Assembly: GCA_021442155.1 (NCBI GenBank)
Contig: CM038214.1
Coordinates: forward strand, 49,048,703 to 49,112,702
DNA from: Cymbidium sinense
Lineage: Eukaryota > Streptophyta > Magnoliopsida > Asparagales > Orchidaceae
Length of the DNA stretch: 64,000 bases
Direction of reading: 5' to 3'
The notes below the pieces were generated by a model. It saw only the letters and a program-made list of their open reading frames with translations. It was not told the DNA's origin and did not search any database. Of this stretch, positions 11,871-22,530 are shown piece by piece; within the stretch, counting starts at the first letter, position 1; each line of letters opens with the position of its first letter. The translations under genes were made by a program, and so were the position numbers.

Positions 11871-13990
11871 CTTTTGGAGGATGTAAGAGTCTACACTTTC
11901 CTTTCTTACTTGGCCACTCGACAAGCACCTTGTTAGTTTGGGCCTTATGCATGGTAAGCTACTTCATGTTGGCTTTGTTTAAGAGGATGTGAGTGCGCTT
12001 CACTTTCTTCTTGTTATCCTTTATGCCTTGTGGGTTGATATTTGAAGTTTAGGATAAGTCCCTAGTGGCTCCTTCCCTCGGTTCAAGTGCGGGTCGTCCT
12101 TCCTGGGCTTAGTAGTTGCTCTAGGTCATATAGCATCTATTCTGCCAATGATAGACTATCCTGATAATTAGTTCCACTTTGAAAGTTGTAAGCTTACATG
12201 CTTTCCTTTCATATAGATTGTTGCACACTGATGGACACCTGAGGTTGGTTTGTTCTTACTATGCTAATGTATACGCCACTCATGCTGATGGATACACCTT
12301 AGGTTGGTTGGTTGTCACACCATAGGATACACCACTCATGGTAGATGTAAGTCTACTATGCTTTCTCCTTGAGTTGGCACCATACACCTATAAGCTTTCT
12401 TTTCTAGGACACAGGATAATGCCCCTAACAACACCTCCCCTGTGGGTACTATATTTGGATCACATCCTTCCATTTAGGCACTACATGGGTTACTATGGAG
12501 GCTTTCCTCTTTCTAGTAACCACCCACATGGTTGAGAATATATATCTGGATGTGCAGAATCTCTCTTGGTCTAGTAAATCTGAGATAGGTCAAGGCACGC
12601 ATAGCCCCTTCAGTGTGGTCCCCTCTCTGGTCCATGTAAACATATAAAAAATATATATAATCACTTGTGGATTATGAGGACACCCGTAAAGGTATGTTTT
12701 CCCAAGCAAGCATCCTATCTTTAGGACAGTGTCAACAAAACTCCTTATTAGAATCACTTGACTACTCTCGAGTTGATATAAGTCAATAGTGGCATTCAAT
12801 CAGTAGTCACCCCTAAGTCGGGTTCGATTTGCTGTGCTACCAACATGTCACCCTAGCGCTTGTTCCCTGCTTTAAAAGATGTAAGTCTGCTACACCTTCT
12901 TCCTAGCACAACCATTGCACATTGATAGGCAACCCCTTAGGTTAGCTAGCTCTACCCCATGACTAGTAGACTATCCCTTTGGATTTATAAATTCTAGATA
13001 GGACAAGTCCAGTAGCCCCTTCTCGGTGGGTCCATCGCACCAACATGGTCCATAAATTAAATCTATTAACTTTGGCCAGATCCTCACATCCCTAGATATG
13101 CCCTTAATTCAAAATCAAACTAAGACAAACAAACCAAATCAAATCACATGAAATTAAGATAAAATTAATACTGACTACTTTTGAGTCGACATAAGTCCCT
13201 AGCAGCACTCACTTAGTAGTTTTCTTAGGTTAGGTTTGATCTGTTGTGAATCCAACAAGTCACTCCATCCATTGTTTCTCACTTTCGAATATGTAAGTCT
13301 GCTATGCCTTCTTCCTAGCATAGCCATTGCACACTGAAAGGCAACCCCTTAGGTTGGCTAGCTCTACCCCATAGTCAGTAGACTATCTCTTTGGATTTGT
13401 AAACCTGAGTTAAGTCAAAGCTGATATAGCCCCTTCTCAGTGGGTCCATTGCACACCGATAAGGTCCTTACATTAACTCAAACTAAATTAAACCCAATCT
13501 AATTTTCCCCAGTGGAGTTAAATCACACCCTTCTCCCTAGTGAAGCCCCAAATCATATATAACTAAGTCAAGCAAATAAATCAAATTCAAAACAAACTGC
13601 CCCAATGGAGCAAAATTAAACCAACTCCCCTAGCAGAGTCTAAATCAAAGAAATCCAACCAAACTCTTATTCCCAATGAATACATCCCCAAACAAATCTA
13701 TGAAATCAAACTCAAATGCCAATCCCCAGTGGATAGCCCAAACCTGCTTACCTAGTGGAAGATTCAAATACCCGATCCCCAGTAAATTCGAGCCCATATC
13801 TCTTGTAAATATGCCTCTGCATCAATTAAAACAAATCAAATTTATGTTAATTTGATCTTAATCCCTGGTGGATTATAGATTCTTATCCCTACTGGATCTT
13901 CTTTCCATAAATCATATATTCAAATTAAATTCAAACCTTATCCATAGTAGATTTTATTCTTCTATCCCCTCGACATAGACCCCTCGCATG
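11871..13990 (+). repeat. Long LTR-like segment: 330-bp tandem block
   Basis: The motif GATGTAAGTCTRCTAYRC recurs near 11,878 (degenerate), 11,990 (degenerate), 12,344, 12,877 and 13,281, each followed by CTTCCTAGCA/CTTCTT and later by TTAGGTTGGCTAGCTCTACC and ACTATCCCTTTGGA. From 13,480 the text changes to repeated 'CCCYAGTGGA' phrases. The whole segment is co-linear with 61,200-63,310. I see no gag or pol coding in it, and it may be the long terminal or 3' non-coding repeat of the gypsy family at the right end of the window. LTR ends (TG...CA) and target duplications were not located. Confidence 0.65.
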
Positions 13991-15589
13991 TCATGTCCAA
14001 TGCATGTGTGATCCCCTAGTGGATCTCCCTCCATGTCCTTGACATGGAATTCTCATCAAATCTTATTTCTTCTCTTATGCACAACTTTAATATTTCAACC
14101 AAAATCTTAACTATGTATTCATTCAAATTACATCATCTTTACATTGTAACAATATTTTATGATGTGTGATGGTTCAAACTCAAACTAACTTTACAATATC
14201 ATTCTAAACATATTATAGTGTAAATTAAAACACTATATTATATTATAATATGTGATGTTATATTATAATTTTCTATAATATAATATATTTTCTAACATTA
14301 CACCTCATTAGAATCACTTAAAAGGAACAAATAACAAAATTTTCTCAAAATATGAATAATGTTCTTTTGGATGTAAAATTATTATTTTTCTATTAGAAAT
14401 CTTGCAAAATAGCATAATTTTGGTGTTGCTTCTTGGTGTGTGCAATGAATTTGGCCAAATTCTTCCATCTCAACCTTTAAATTAATATTTTTGTGAGTTT
14501 TGACCCAATGTATTATAACAAAAGTAAAATAAACTAAAATGCACAATAACATTTTGTAACACACCACCACATTCATATATATATATATATATATATGAAG
14601 TTATATTTTTATGTACATTATATTTTAATATTCTTTCATATAATATATTATCTTACATTACACCTTAAAATGAATCATTTTAAGCAAAAAATTTATAAAA
14701 TTTGGTTGAAAAATGAACATTTATTTTGGATGCAAAATTCCATTATTTTAATTAAATGACACACCATAGCACACCCCCAATGATGTTCCCTAAAGATGAC
14801 CTTAAATTTAGCCAAATCCCATCATCTCAGTCTATAAATCAATATTTTTATGAATTATACCAGTACAAACTCTACTACATCATACTATAACAAACTAAAA
14901 TCAGCTATAATGCATGATGGTATCAATACATAATAGTATGCTATAATGCATGATGCTACTATATGTATATCATCCTATATTATAATACACTATAACATAT
15001 ATTATATTATATTATATATTTATCACAAGGGATTGCTTAAGATAAAAAATCATAAAATTAGACTAAATAATAAAAACTATATATTTTAGTCGTATCACTT
15101 ACATATTTTAAATTTAAATAATATATATTGATGCCATACTCTACCTATTATGAATTTGGCCAAATTCCACCATTTTAAAGTCTAAATTAACATTTTTATA
15201 AATAATGCTAGTGTAGGCTCGACTGCACGATTACAAAACACTAAAATAATTTAAAATACACAAAATAATATATTATGATATATGATGCTATACTATGCTA
15301 CAACATATAATATTTATTTTGAACATAAATTCTTACTTTTTATACTACAAGTGGAGTAGCACACCTTTGGTGCTACAACCTAATTCCCACTTCAAATTTA
15401 GCAAAGTTCATCATCTGAATTATTAAATCAATATTTTTATGATTTATATTAATATAGACTATAAGGCACAATACCACAATAGACAAAAATATTTCAAAAC
15501 ATCTTATAACAATCAAAAGCACATCACTACATGCTCAAATATATGATGCTACATTATGCTATAATAAATGGTAATATAACTTTTTAAGG
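13991..15589 (+). repeat. AT-rich tandem block of the long LTR-like segment
   Basis: Very AT-rich DNA with roughly four degenerate units of about 300-370 bp starting near 14,300, 14,650, 15,020 and 15,300. Each carries ACATTACACCT-like, TTTTGGATG(C/T)AAA, AATTTGGCCAAA and AATATTTTTATGA landmarks. An (AT)n microsatellite lies at about 14,573-14,597. The stretch up to 14,780 is repeated at 63,360-64,000. Nothing coding is seen: the minus-strand frame at 14,382-14,576 is not shared by the sister units. Confidence 0.65.
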
Positions 15590-15714
15590 ATTAGGTTTAG
15601 GGTATTCAAATCTCTAATAGTCAAGGAAAGTCTCTTTGAAGACATTTTCATTAGCTACCATATATATAGGATTAGGTCATTCTTTAGATCTACTCCTAAT
15701 GACATCTTTATTCA
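15590..15714. other. Short unassigned stretch at repeat/satellite junction
   Basis: About 125 bp that matches neither the satellite nor the AT-rich block clearly. Two short TTAGG-like words (AGGATTAGGT) occur at its edges. I see no gene in it. Confidence 0.5.
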
Positions 15715-16050
15715 AGGTTTAGGGTTTAGGGTTTAGGGTTAGGGTTTAGGGATAGTTTAGGGTTTAGGGTTTAGGGCTTAGGGTTTAAGATTTGGGGTAT
15801 AGGGTTTAGGGTTTAGGGTTGTAGGTTTTAGGGTTTAGGGTTTATGATTTTAAGGTTTAGGGTTTAGGGTTTAGGGTTTAGGGTTTTAGGGTTTAGGGTT
15901 TAGGGTTTAGGGTTAAGGGTTTAGGGTCTAGGGTTTAGAGTTTAGTGTTTAGGGTTTATGGTTTTTAGGATTTTTGGTTTAGGTTTAGGGTTTATGTTTT
16001 AGGTTTAGGGTTTAAGTTTTAGTTTAGGATTTAGGGTTTAGGGTTTATGG
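15715..16050 (+). repeat. Near-canonical TTTAGGG block
   Basis: One of the best-preserved interstitial telomeric stretches: many perfect TTTAGGG units with occasional single-base variants (TTAGGG, TTTTAGGG, TTTAGGA). It ends in the poly-T start of the next GRP cassette. Confidence 0.9.
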
Positions 16051-16530
16051 TTTTTTTTAATAGAGAAAAAATTCAGATTCAACATTTCTTCTTTTTTATT
16101 TCATCAACCAAGTAGCTCCTCAAGTTTTCTAAGACACGAGCATCGACATAGGTCAAAAATGAGCACCCATAGAGCAAATCAAAAACCCAGATAAGTAGAT
16201 CTGTCTCTATTGTAAAGACACAATTCCATAAGCAGCAGATTGGATCAGCCATTCTTCAGTCTCTCTAGTTCCCATTAGAATCACCCCCGCCTCTCGAGTA
16301 GCGAGATACGCCATCATATCCCAGATCTCTCTCTCCACCACCACAACATCTATAACCTGCATTGATCCTCCCACCTCCATAACCACCTTGCTCGACCACC
16401 ACCATATCCAGCACCTCGGATCCACCCACCACCACTATGAAAACTGCCACCTCTGCCTTTGCCTCCACTACTAGATCTAGATTGAGCCTAGTTGATGGTG
16501 ATGTTCCTGCCATCAAGGTTCTGCACATTC
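16051..16530 (-). pseudogene. GRP cassette copy 3
   Basis: On the minus strand it starts at the codons for Asn-x-Gln-Asn-Leu (16,510-16,528), continues Asp-Gly-Arg-Asn-Ile-Thr-Ile-Asn (the RRM C-terminal end typical of plant class IV GRPs) and then Gln-Ser-Arg-Ser-Ser. A Gly-rich region whose frame shifts between GGN-rich phases follows. The terminus reads Gly-Asp-Ser-Asn-Gly-Asn and then TAG, where the NWRN-type copies have Trp (TGG). The 3' UTR and eight A's (T's at 16,051-16,058) complete it. The RRM upstream of this point is absent. A 264-nt open frame over it is mostly out of the Gly frame, so this is a pseudogene. Confidence 0.85.
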
Positions 16531-17756
16531 AGTTTAGGGTTAGTTTAGGGTTTAGGGTTTAGTGTTAGTTTAGGGTTTAAGGTTAGTTTAGGGTTTAGGG
16601 TTTAGGGTTAGTTTAATGTTTAAGGTTTGGGATTTAGGGTTTAGGGTTATAGTTTTTAGCATTTAAGATTTAAGGTTTAAGATTTTAGGGTTTAGGGATT
16701 AGGTCTATGGTTTATGGTTTAGGGTTTATGATTTAGGGTTTAGGGTTAAGGGTTTAGGATTTTAGGGTTTGGGGTTGTAGGTTTAGGGTTAGTTTTAGGG
16801 TTTAGGGTTTAGGGTTTAGGATTTAAGGTTTAAGTTTTTTTAAAAGATTAACCAAAATGGTAGGTTCTAGTTTATTTAGTTTATTTTTTATTTATTTGAG
16901 TTTATTTTAATTTTAATTTTTATTTAGGTTTATTTTTTATTTTTATTTAGTTTAGTTGATTAATTTTAATTTATTTTTTAGGTTTAGGGTTATTTGTAGT
17001 TGAGTTTTATTTTTATTTTTTAGGTTTAAGTTTTATTTTTTATTTTTAGGTTTTGGTTTAGGTTATTATTTTATTTTTTGAGGTTCAAGTTTTAGGTTTT
17101 TAGTTTAAGTTTATTTTTAGGTTTTATTTTTTAGTTAAGGTTTAGGTTTAGTTTTAGCATACTTTATTTAATTTAGTTTTGGTTTATTTAGTTTATTTTA
17201 GGTTTAGGTTTAGGCTTTATTTATTTTAGTTTAGGTTTAGGTTTATTTTATTTTAATTTTAGGTTTAGCTTTTTATTTTAGTTTAGGGTTTAGATTTTAT
17301 TTATTATTTATTTTAAGGTTTATTTTCTAGGTTTAGATTTTTATTTAGTTTTTATTTTATTTAATTTTAGGTTTATTATATTTTAATTTTAGGTTTCATT
17401 TTTATTTTATTTAGGCTTTTTATTTTTTAGTTTAGTTTAAGTTTTTATTTATTTTATTTTAGTTTAGTTTTTATTTTATTTTTAGTTCAGGGTTTAGGTT
17501 TAGGTTTAGCTTTTAGTTTATGTTTATATTTTATTATTTTATTTTAGTTTAGGTTTTTTATTTATTTTATTTTTAGGTTTTATTTAGTTTAGGTTTAGGT
17601 TTTAGCTTTTTGGGGTTTAGAGTTTAGGGTTTATGGTTTAATGGTAGTTTAGGGTTTAGGGTTTAGGGTTTAGGATTTGGGGTTTTGGGTTTTGGGTTTA
17701 GGATTTAGGTTTTAGGTTTAGGGTTTAAGTTTTATTTTAGGGTTTAGGGTTTTAGA
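16531..17756 (+). repeat. One telomere-like satellite unit
   Basis: Near-canonical TTTAGGG to about 16,840, then the junction motif in degenerate form (AAGATTAACCAAAATGGTAGG, about 16,844-16,864), then the TTTA-rich block with its usual landmarks, then TTTAGGG again from 17,610. At about 1.2 kb it is a clean example of a single higher-order unit between two GRP cassettes. Confidence 0.85.
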
Positions 17757-18245
17757 TTTTTTTTAAGAGAGAACAAATTTAAATTCAACATTTATTATAT
17801 TTGATTTGATCAACCAAGTAGCACCCCAAGTTTTCTATGACACAAGCGACAACATTGATAAAAAATGAGCACCCATAAAGCAAATAAAAACCCTAGATAA
17901 GTTGAACTGTCTCTATTATAAAGACACAGTTCCATAAGCAGCAGATCAGATTAGCCATTCTTCAGTTTCTCTAGTTCCCATCAGAACCACCCCAGCCTCT
18001 CGAGTAGTAGAATCTTTCATCATATCCGCGATCTCTCCGTCCGCTACCACCATGGCTGTAACCTCCGTCGTTCATCTTGCCTCCATAACCACCACTTCTC
18101 TAATCACCACCTCCATATCCACTAGCACCTCCAAACCCCCCACCACCACTGCATTAACTGCCACCTCCACCTTCACCTCCACCACTAGATCTAGACTGAG
18201 CCTAGTTGACGGTGATGTTCCTACCGTCAAGGTTCTACACATTCT
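17757..18245 (-). pseudogene. GRP cassette copy 4
   Basis: Minus-strand reading gives the RRM end (Asn-Leu-Asp-Gly-Arg-Asn-Ile-Thr), then Ala-Gln-Ser-Arg-Ser-Ser, a long Gly-rich tail with frameshifts, and a Gly-Gly-Ser-Asp-Gly-Asn terminus followed by TAG where Trp is expected. The 3' UTR and eight A's (17,757-17,764 as T's) follow. The Gln codon before Ser-Arg-Ser is intact here, though it is a TAG stop in copies 5, 8 and 9. The Thr/Ser-rich open frame on the opposite strand (18,052-18,255) is the antisense of the Gly-rich codons and is not a gene. Confidence 0.85.
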
Positions 18246-18261
18246 TAGGGTTTAGGGTTAG

Positions 18262-20120
18262 TTTAGAGGTTTTTTAGGGAAATAAGGGAAATTTTAGTAC
18301 CACAAAGAAAAGGTACAAAGTCCTTAGAAGGGGAAAATATCTAAGCTAATGCTTAAAGAGCTACAAAAAGGTCCTAAAAAGGTAAGCCCCCTAACTATTA
18401 CAATAGTTAAGAAAAGCAAGCAAAGGAAATAAAAAATAGTAATCAATAAATGAAAATCCATGTAAGCAACAAACTCCATCTGATCCTTTTGAAACTTGCA
18501 TGATCCACCATGAGTTGTCTCCAAACCTGTAAAAGAGATCTACAAAATGCTTTTAAAAGGATGAGTACAATTAATAAAGTAATTAATCAAGCATAAAGAG
18601 TGAGACCAGATAAAATGAATAACATAAAGAAAAGGCTCGAGTTCAATTACAATCATTTCAAGGAGCAACACTATATCTAAGAATCCAAACTTCAGGTGAA
18701 GGGTTACAATTACATATAAGCCAACCAAAGAAGAAAGAGTGGAAAACATCAAAGCCATCATTTCCAGCATACCTCTTGTAGCACTTTTTCCAAGGACAAT
18801 CATTACGCCAGCCTATAAAATCCTCCAAAAAGCAAAAATAGCCTCCAAACACCCAACAATTAGAGATATCAAGCTCAATATGATAGATACAAAGGTAATC
18901 CACCAGGATAGTAGCAAACCTAAAGGAGAACTGCCAAAGCCACCACCAAGAATGGATAAGAAAATCAATAGGAGCAAACCTCATAATATGAGAAAAAGCA
19001 CTAAATAGTGATAATCCAAAGGGAAAAAACACATAAGTGGTAGGATCCTCCATCAAAAGGATAGGCAAAGAACCAATAACAATAAAACCTAGTCTAACAA
19101 AAATTCTAATAAGAGGAGTGAGCAAAGGAGGAGAAGAGAGTCATAGAAAGATAAGCTGGTTTGAACCAAACATAAACACCATCACCAAGGACAAATAATA
19201 ATAACCAGTCATTAGAAACTAGAATAAACCCAAAAATCGATAATAATATAGGGAAACCATAACGGAGGATACAATAAACAGACATCCATCCTTAAAATAA
19301 CAAAGAAAGAAATAAATAAGGAAAGATCCACAAAAATAGTTCTCCAAATATAAGTAGCAAACAACTCACAAAGTCACCCAACCCATCATAATGAAGCGAG
19401 CCAAAAACACTTCTACCAAAAACCACTATCTGATGAGCAATCCACCCACCCAGAATGGGAGGGGAACAACTAGGTGAGAAAAGGGGTGTAAAAGCACTTG
19501 GAAGAACCACCTAAATAGTAAAAGACAAGTGGGCCATCAGAAAAACCAAAGCTAGAAAAATATAATAAAATAACCACCAAAAAGACTAGAGACAAAGATA
19601 ATAGATCCAAAAGAAACATATAAGTAGGGATCACATCTAGATTTCACCCACCACAAGAAAACCCAAATAAGATGGGCATGGAAGAACCCACATTAAATAA
19701 CCAAAGCCAGAAATAACCACACAAGAGACAATAAAATAAAGAGAAAACCACATCATCCCCAAAACAACATAATTCCACCAAAATAAGGAGCAAATAGGAA
19801 GAATAACCACAACAATAAGAGATAAACAACCTCCACCAACAGACTTCACAGGAATTGAGACAAAACAAACTAGAAACCAAAACTATTGCAAAAAACCAAA
19901 GGAATGAAAAAGAAAATAACCCCAACCAATTCAAAAATGAGATAATTCATACTAGAGAACAAAATTAGATTTAGGTGAAGAGAAAACTCAAATCCAAACC
20001 AGTGAGGAAATATCAAAACCAAAAAACCATCCATAGAGTAATCAAAACCACAAATAAAGAAGGAAGGAAGAGAAAGCAAGATAAGGCAAGCTTTTATCTA
20101 GATTAATAAGACCCATAATA
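18262..20120 (-). mobile_element. 3' non-coding part of the LINE
   Basis: On the minus strand this is T/G-rich sequence running from the LINE RNase H end to a terminus near 18,270 (…TTTGTGGTACTAAAATTTCCC then TAAAAA), where telomere-like DNA resumes. It carries several minus-strand open frames rich in Phe, Leu, Trp and Cys (18,658-19,125, 19,292-19,510, 19,644-19,934, 19,870-20,079). None shows a recognisable domain. I read the stretch as a long 3' UTR, possibly with unrelated inserted repeat. A poly-A tail longer than about five bases is not visible. Confidence 0.55.
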
Positions 20121-20129
20121 AAAAGGAAG

Positions 20130-20570
20130 ATCTTCATTAGAAAACATTTACAAATTAGAAGAATTGGCCCCTAAGTTGGAAAATTAGCACAAGAATTGCC
20201 TTCTCTATAGATACAAGAAATTTAAAAATCTAGATTAGCAATAAGACTCCTAGTATGATTAAGCAAATAAAACACTTCAGCATTGCCATGGAAGTCAGAC
20301 TTAAGTAAATGTAAATGAAGGAGAGCATCAACTTCAACCTAGAATTTCAAAAAACCTCTTTGTAAATAAATGGAAATGTCATGATGAATGCCTTTAAGTT
20401 CAGCAAATAAAAAAAAGGATCTAAAAGGCGAAGCGAGAAATTACCTTGCCACCATAATCTCTCAAAATCCCACCAACCATAACAACCATTAGATCAAGCC
20501 ATCGGTGTTAACCTTGATGCAATTATGATTAGGTTTAATCCAATGGATAACTTTTTGGTTGGAAGAAACA
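20130..20570 (-). pseudogene. LINE RNase H domain, decayed
   Basis: Minus-strand translation, allowing frameshifts, gives a typical plant LINE RNase H order: Trp-Ile-Lys-Pro...Lys-Val-Asn-Thr-Asp-Gly (about 20,510-20,555), a Phe-Ala-Glu-Leu-Lys-Gly segment (about 20,395), Val-Glu-Val-Asp-Ala-Leu (about 20,320), and Tyr-Arg-Glu-Gly-Asn-Ser-Cys-Ala (about 20,190-20,215). In the family these positions hold the catalytic Asp/Glu/Asp and the C-terminal REGN..AD motif. The expected Ser after VEVD is Ala here. At least one internal stop is present. It lies directly downstream of the zinc-knuckle region of the same element. Confidence 0.6.
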
Positions 20571-20611
20571 TTACAAGTATGAAGGTTAATCCCAAATTTC
20601 GAGGCCTCGGA

Positions 20612-21028
20612 CTAGTAGCCTTTAAAATTAGAGTAAGTAAGAAGATTGGCTTTAAAAAGAGACAAAATTTTATATTTGGATCTAGCAATGATACAATTAT
20701 AATTCATAGGAATATTATGGTGCTTTGAATCATTTTTATCCATCCAAATATACCAAAGAATAATAGTAGCTAAGACAATTTTAACATGACCTTTAGAAGT
20801 ATGAGAGAAACATGCTTTAAGAAGTGGCATAATAGAAAGTGAGCCATTAAAATGGAAGGTATTAAAAACATTATCATACCAGTTCCACAATCTAGCAGTG
20901 ATAGGGCCATTCACAAAAACGTGATCCACACTATCAATGTGATAACAACAGTGACATTTAGAGCGGAGGTGGAATCCTTTTCTTAAAAGAGTAGCATCCA
21001 TAGGGATATAATGCTTAAGAATTGTCAA
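20612..21028 (-). pseudogene. LINE zf-RVT linker (zinc-binding region between RT and RNase H)
   Basis: A 138-codon open stretch. Residues 5-40 carry Tyr-Ile-Pro-Met-Asp-Ala-Thr-Leu-Leu-Arg-Lys-Gly-Phe...Ser-Lys-Cys-His-Cys-Cys...Asp-His-Val-Phe, matching the C-x-C-C...H pattern of the plant zf-RVT domain, although the second metal-ligand Cys after His is Gly. The following part (Trp-Tyr-Ile-Trp-Met-Asp-Lys-Asn-Asp) corresponds to the conserved W.IW..RN segment of plant LINEs. It sits between RT and RNase H, as expected for an L1-type ORF2. Confidence 0.75.
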
Positions 21029-21672
21029 GTTAAGATCGAAAATTAATTGGGGACATTATTATTCTAGATTTTGGTAAAAACCAAGGAATCTTAATATTTA
21101 AGTTTGATAAATTGCCAAACATCCTTAGAAATAAAATCTCCAAAAGAAGAGATTTTGAAAATTTAATTGGGTTCATTAGGGTGAGAGAAAATTTTGAGAA
21201 ATTTTTCAATGATCACATTTGGGACAAGGTTATTCAATTGAGTCACATCCCAATTCTTATTAATAAGTAGCGATGAACCTTAAGCACCCTAATAGAATGA
21301 GTATTAAGAAGGGAATCAGTGAGCCACAAGCTAGTTGCCAAAAAGGAGAAACTAGAATTGATACCCAGAAATTAAATTCTAGCACTCCATTTGATTATAA
21401 ATCTTTCTCAGTAGGAGAATCCCTAGATTTGAAAACACAAATGAGGGAGGTGTTTTCCCTGACAATATTTAGCATGCATAAACTTTGACTAATAGCTATC
21501 TTTATTTCTAAAGTTCCACCACATTTTATAAGAAAAATAATTAATAGAATCCTTTAAGGTTTTGAAACCCAAAACATCTTCATTATTAGTACCACGGTAG
21601 TTATGCCAGCTAACCCAATGTAATCTTTGGGTAGATCTATTAGACCCCCAAAAAAAATTGTTAAAAAGTCTA
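21029..21672 (-). pseudogene. LINE ORF2 region between RT and zf-RVT, frameshifted
   Basis: Minus-strand reading across frames continues the ORF2 product. Around 21,560-21,670 it gives Phe-Phe-Gly-Gly-x...Ile-Gly-Leu-Ala and then Phe-Trp-Val-Ser-Lys-Pro, corresponding to the FFWG...W..W..VC.PK..GGLG stretch that follows RT in plant LINEs. Further on, several stops and frame changes occur before the zinc region. No independent gene is proposed. Confidence 0.6.
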
Positions 21673-22530
21673 TTAATCTTTTAAATAATATAACGAGTAT
21701 GTATAATAGTAGACAAGAGATACATAGCAAAGAGCAAAGGAGAGTAAATGAAATTCCCATGAAGAGATTTTCTTATTAATTTTTTGAATAACTTCATTAA
21801 ATAAAGAAGATTTTTTCATGCCTCTATATAAGGGAGTCCCTAGGTATTTGATAGGGAGATTTTGATGAGAGATGCCCATAATATTCCTCATAATATTGAT
21901 CTTAGATAAGGAGATAGAAGAGCTAGTAATAAGACAACTTTTATCATGATTAATATTCAAGCCACTCTCCCTACCAAAGTGATTTAAGAACTTACATAAT
22001 TTTTTAATGTAATGAGTTGAGGTATTACAATATAAAACAAAATCATCAGCAAAACTAAGATGAGAAATGGAAAACCCATCAGTTGTTCTGTAGAACATGT
22101 GAGGCATTTTACTAAACATATGCTCAAGACAGCTAGAGAGATATTCCACAATAATAATAAAAAGTGCAGGAGAAAGAAGGTCACCTTGCCTTAACCTATG
22201 AGAGGAGGAGACAAAACCCTTCACTTCACCATTAAAAAGAATAGAAAACCAAGAGTTCTCAATCCCATTCTTAATTAAAGTAATAACTTGATTAGAAAAC
22301 CCAAATAAAGCCAAAATTTTATAAAGGAAAACCCAACCAATATTATCATAGGCTTTTGAAATGTCAAGCTTAAAAAGCAGGTTACCACCTCGAACTTTGG
22401 CATTTGAATCACAAATCATCTTTTGGGCTAATAGAATAATATCAGTAATGGATCTCCCTTTAACAAAACCAATTTGATTGGGGGATATAATTTTAGGGAG
22501 CAAGATACTCAATCTTTTAGCAAAACTTAT
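21673..22530 (-). pseudogene. LINE (L1-type) reverse transcriptase, N-terminally truncated
   Basis: An open stretch of 279 codons, the longest in the window. Motifs in order: Ile-Ser-Pro-Asn-Gln-Ile-Gly-Phe-Val-Lys-Gly-Arg-Ser-Ile near the N end, Leu-Asp-Ile-Ser-Lys-Ala-Tyr-Asp (first catalytic Asp), Arg-Leu-Arg-Gln-Gly-Asp-Leu-Leu-Ser-Pro, Phe-Ala-Asp-Asp (22,042-22,053, both catalytic Asp intact), and Leu-Asn-Ile-Asn-x-x-Lys-Ser and Lys-Tyr-Leu-Gly-Thr-Pro-Leu. These are diagnostic of plant L1-clade non-LTR RTs. The frame can be traced a few codons beyond its first Met to about 22,530 (Ala-Lys-Arg-Leu). The endonuclease and RT N-terminus are missing. The frame shifts at its C end near 21,673-21,760. 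Confidence 0.9.

Noticed and set aside
16265..16528. An intact small glycine-rich protein
   Set aside because: The frame leaves the Gly phase, lacks the RRM RNP motifs, and starts at a Met inside the former RRM end.
18052..18255. Thr/Ser-rich + strand protein (67 aa), and the His/Ser-rich frame at 43,768-43,950
   Set aside because: Both are antisense readings of Gly-rich GRP codons and carry no conservation of their own.
18658..19934. Cys/Trp/Phe-rich membrane proteins on the minus strand
   Set aside because: The sequence lies in the T/G-rich LINE 3' region. Frames overlap in several phases and show no domain.
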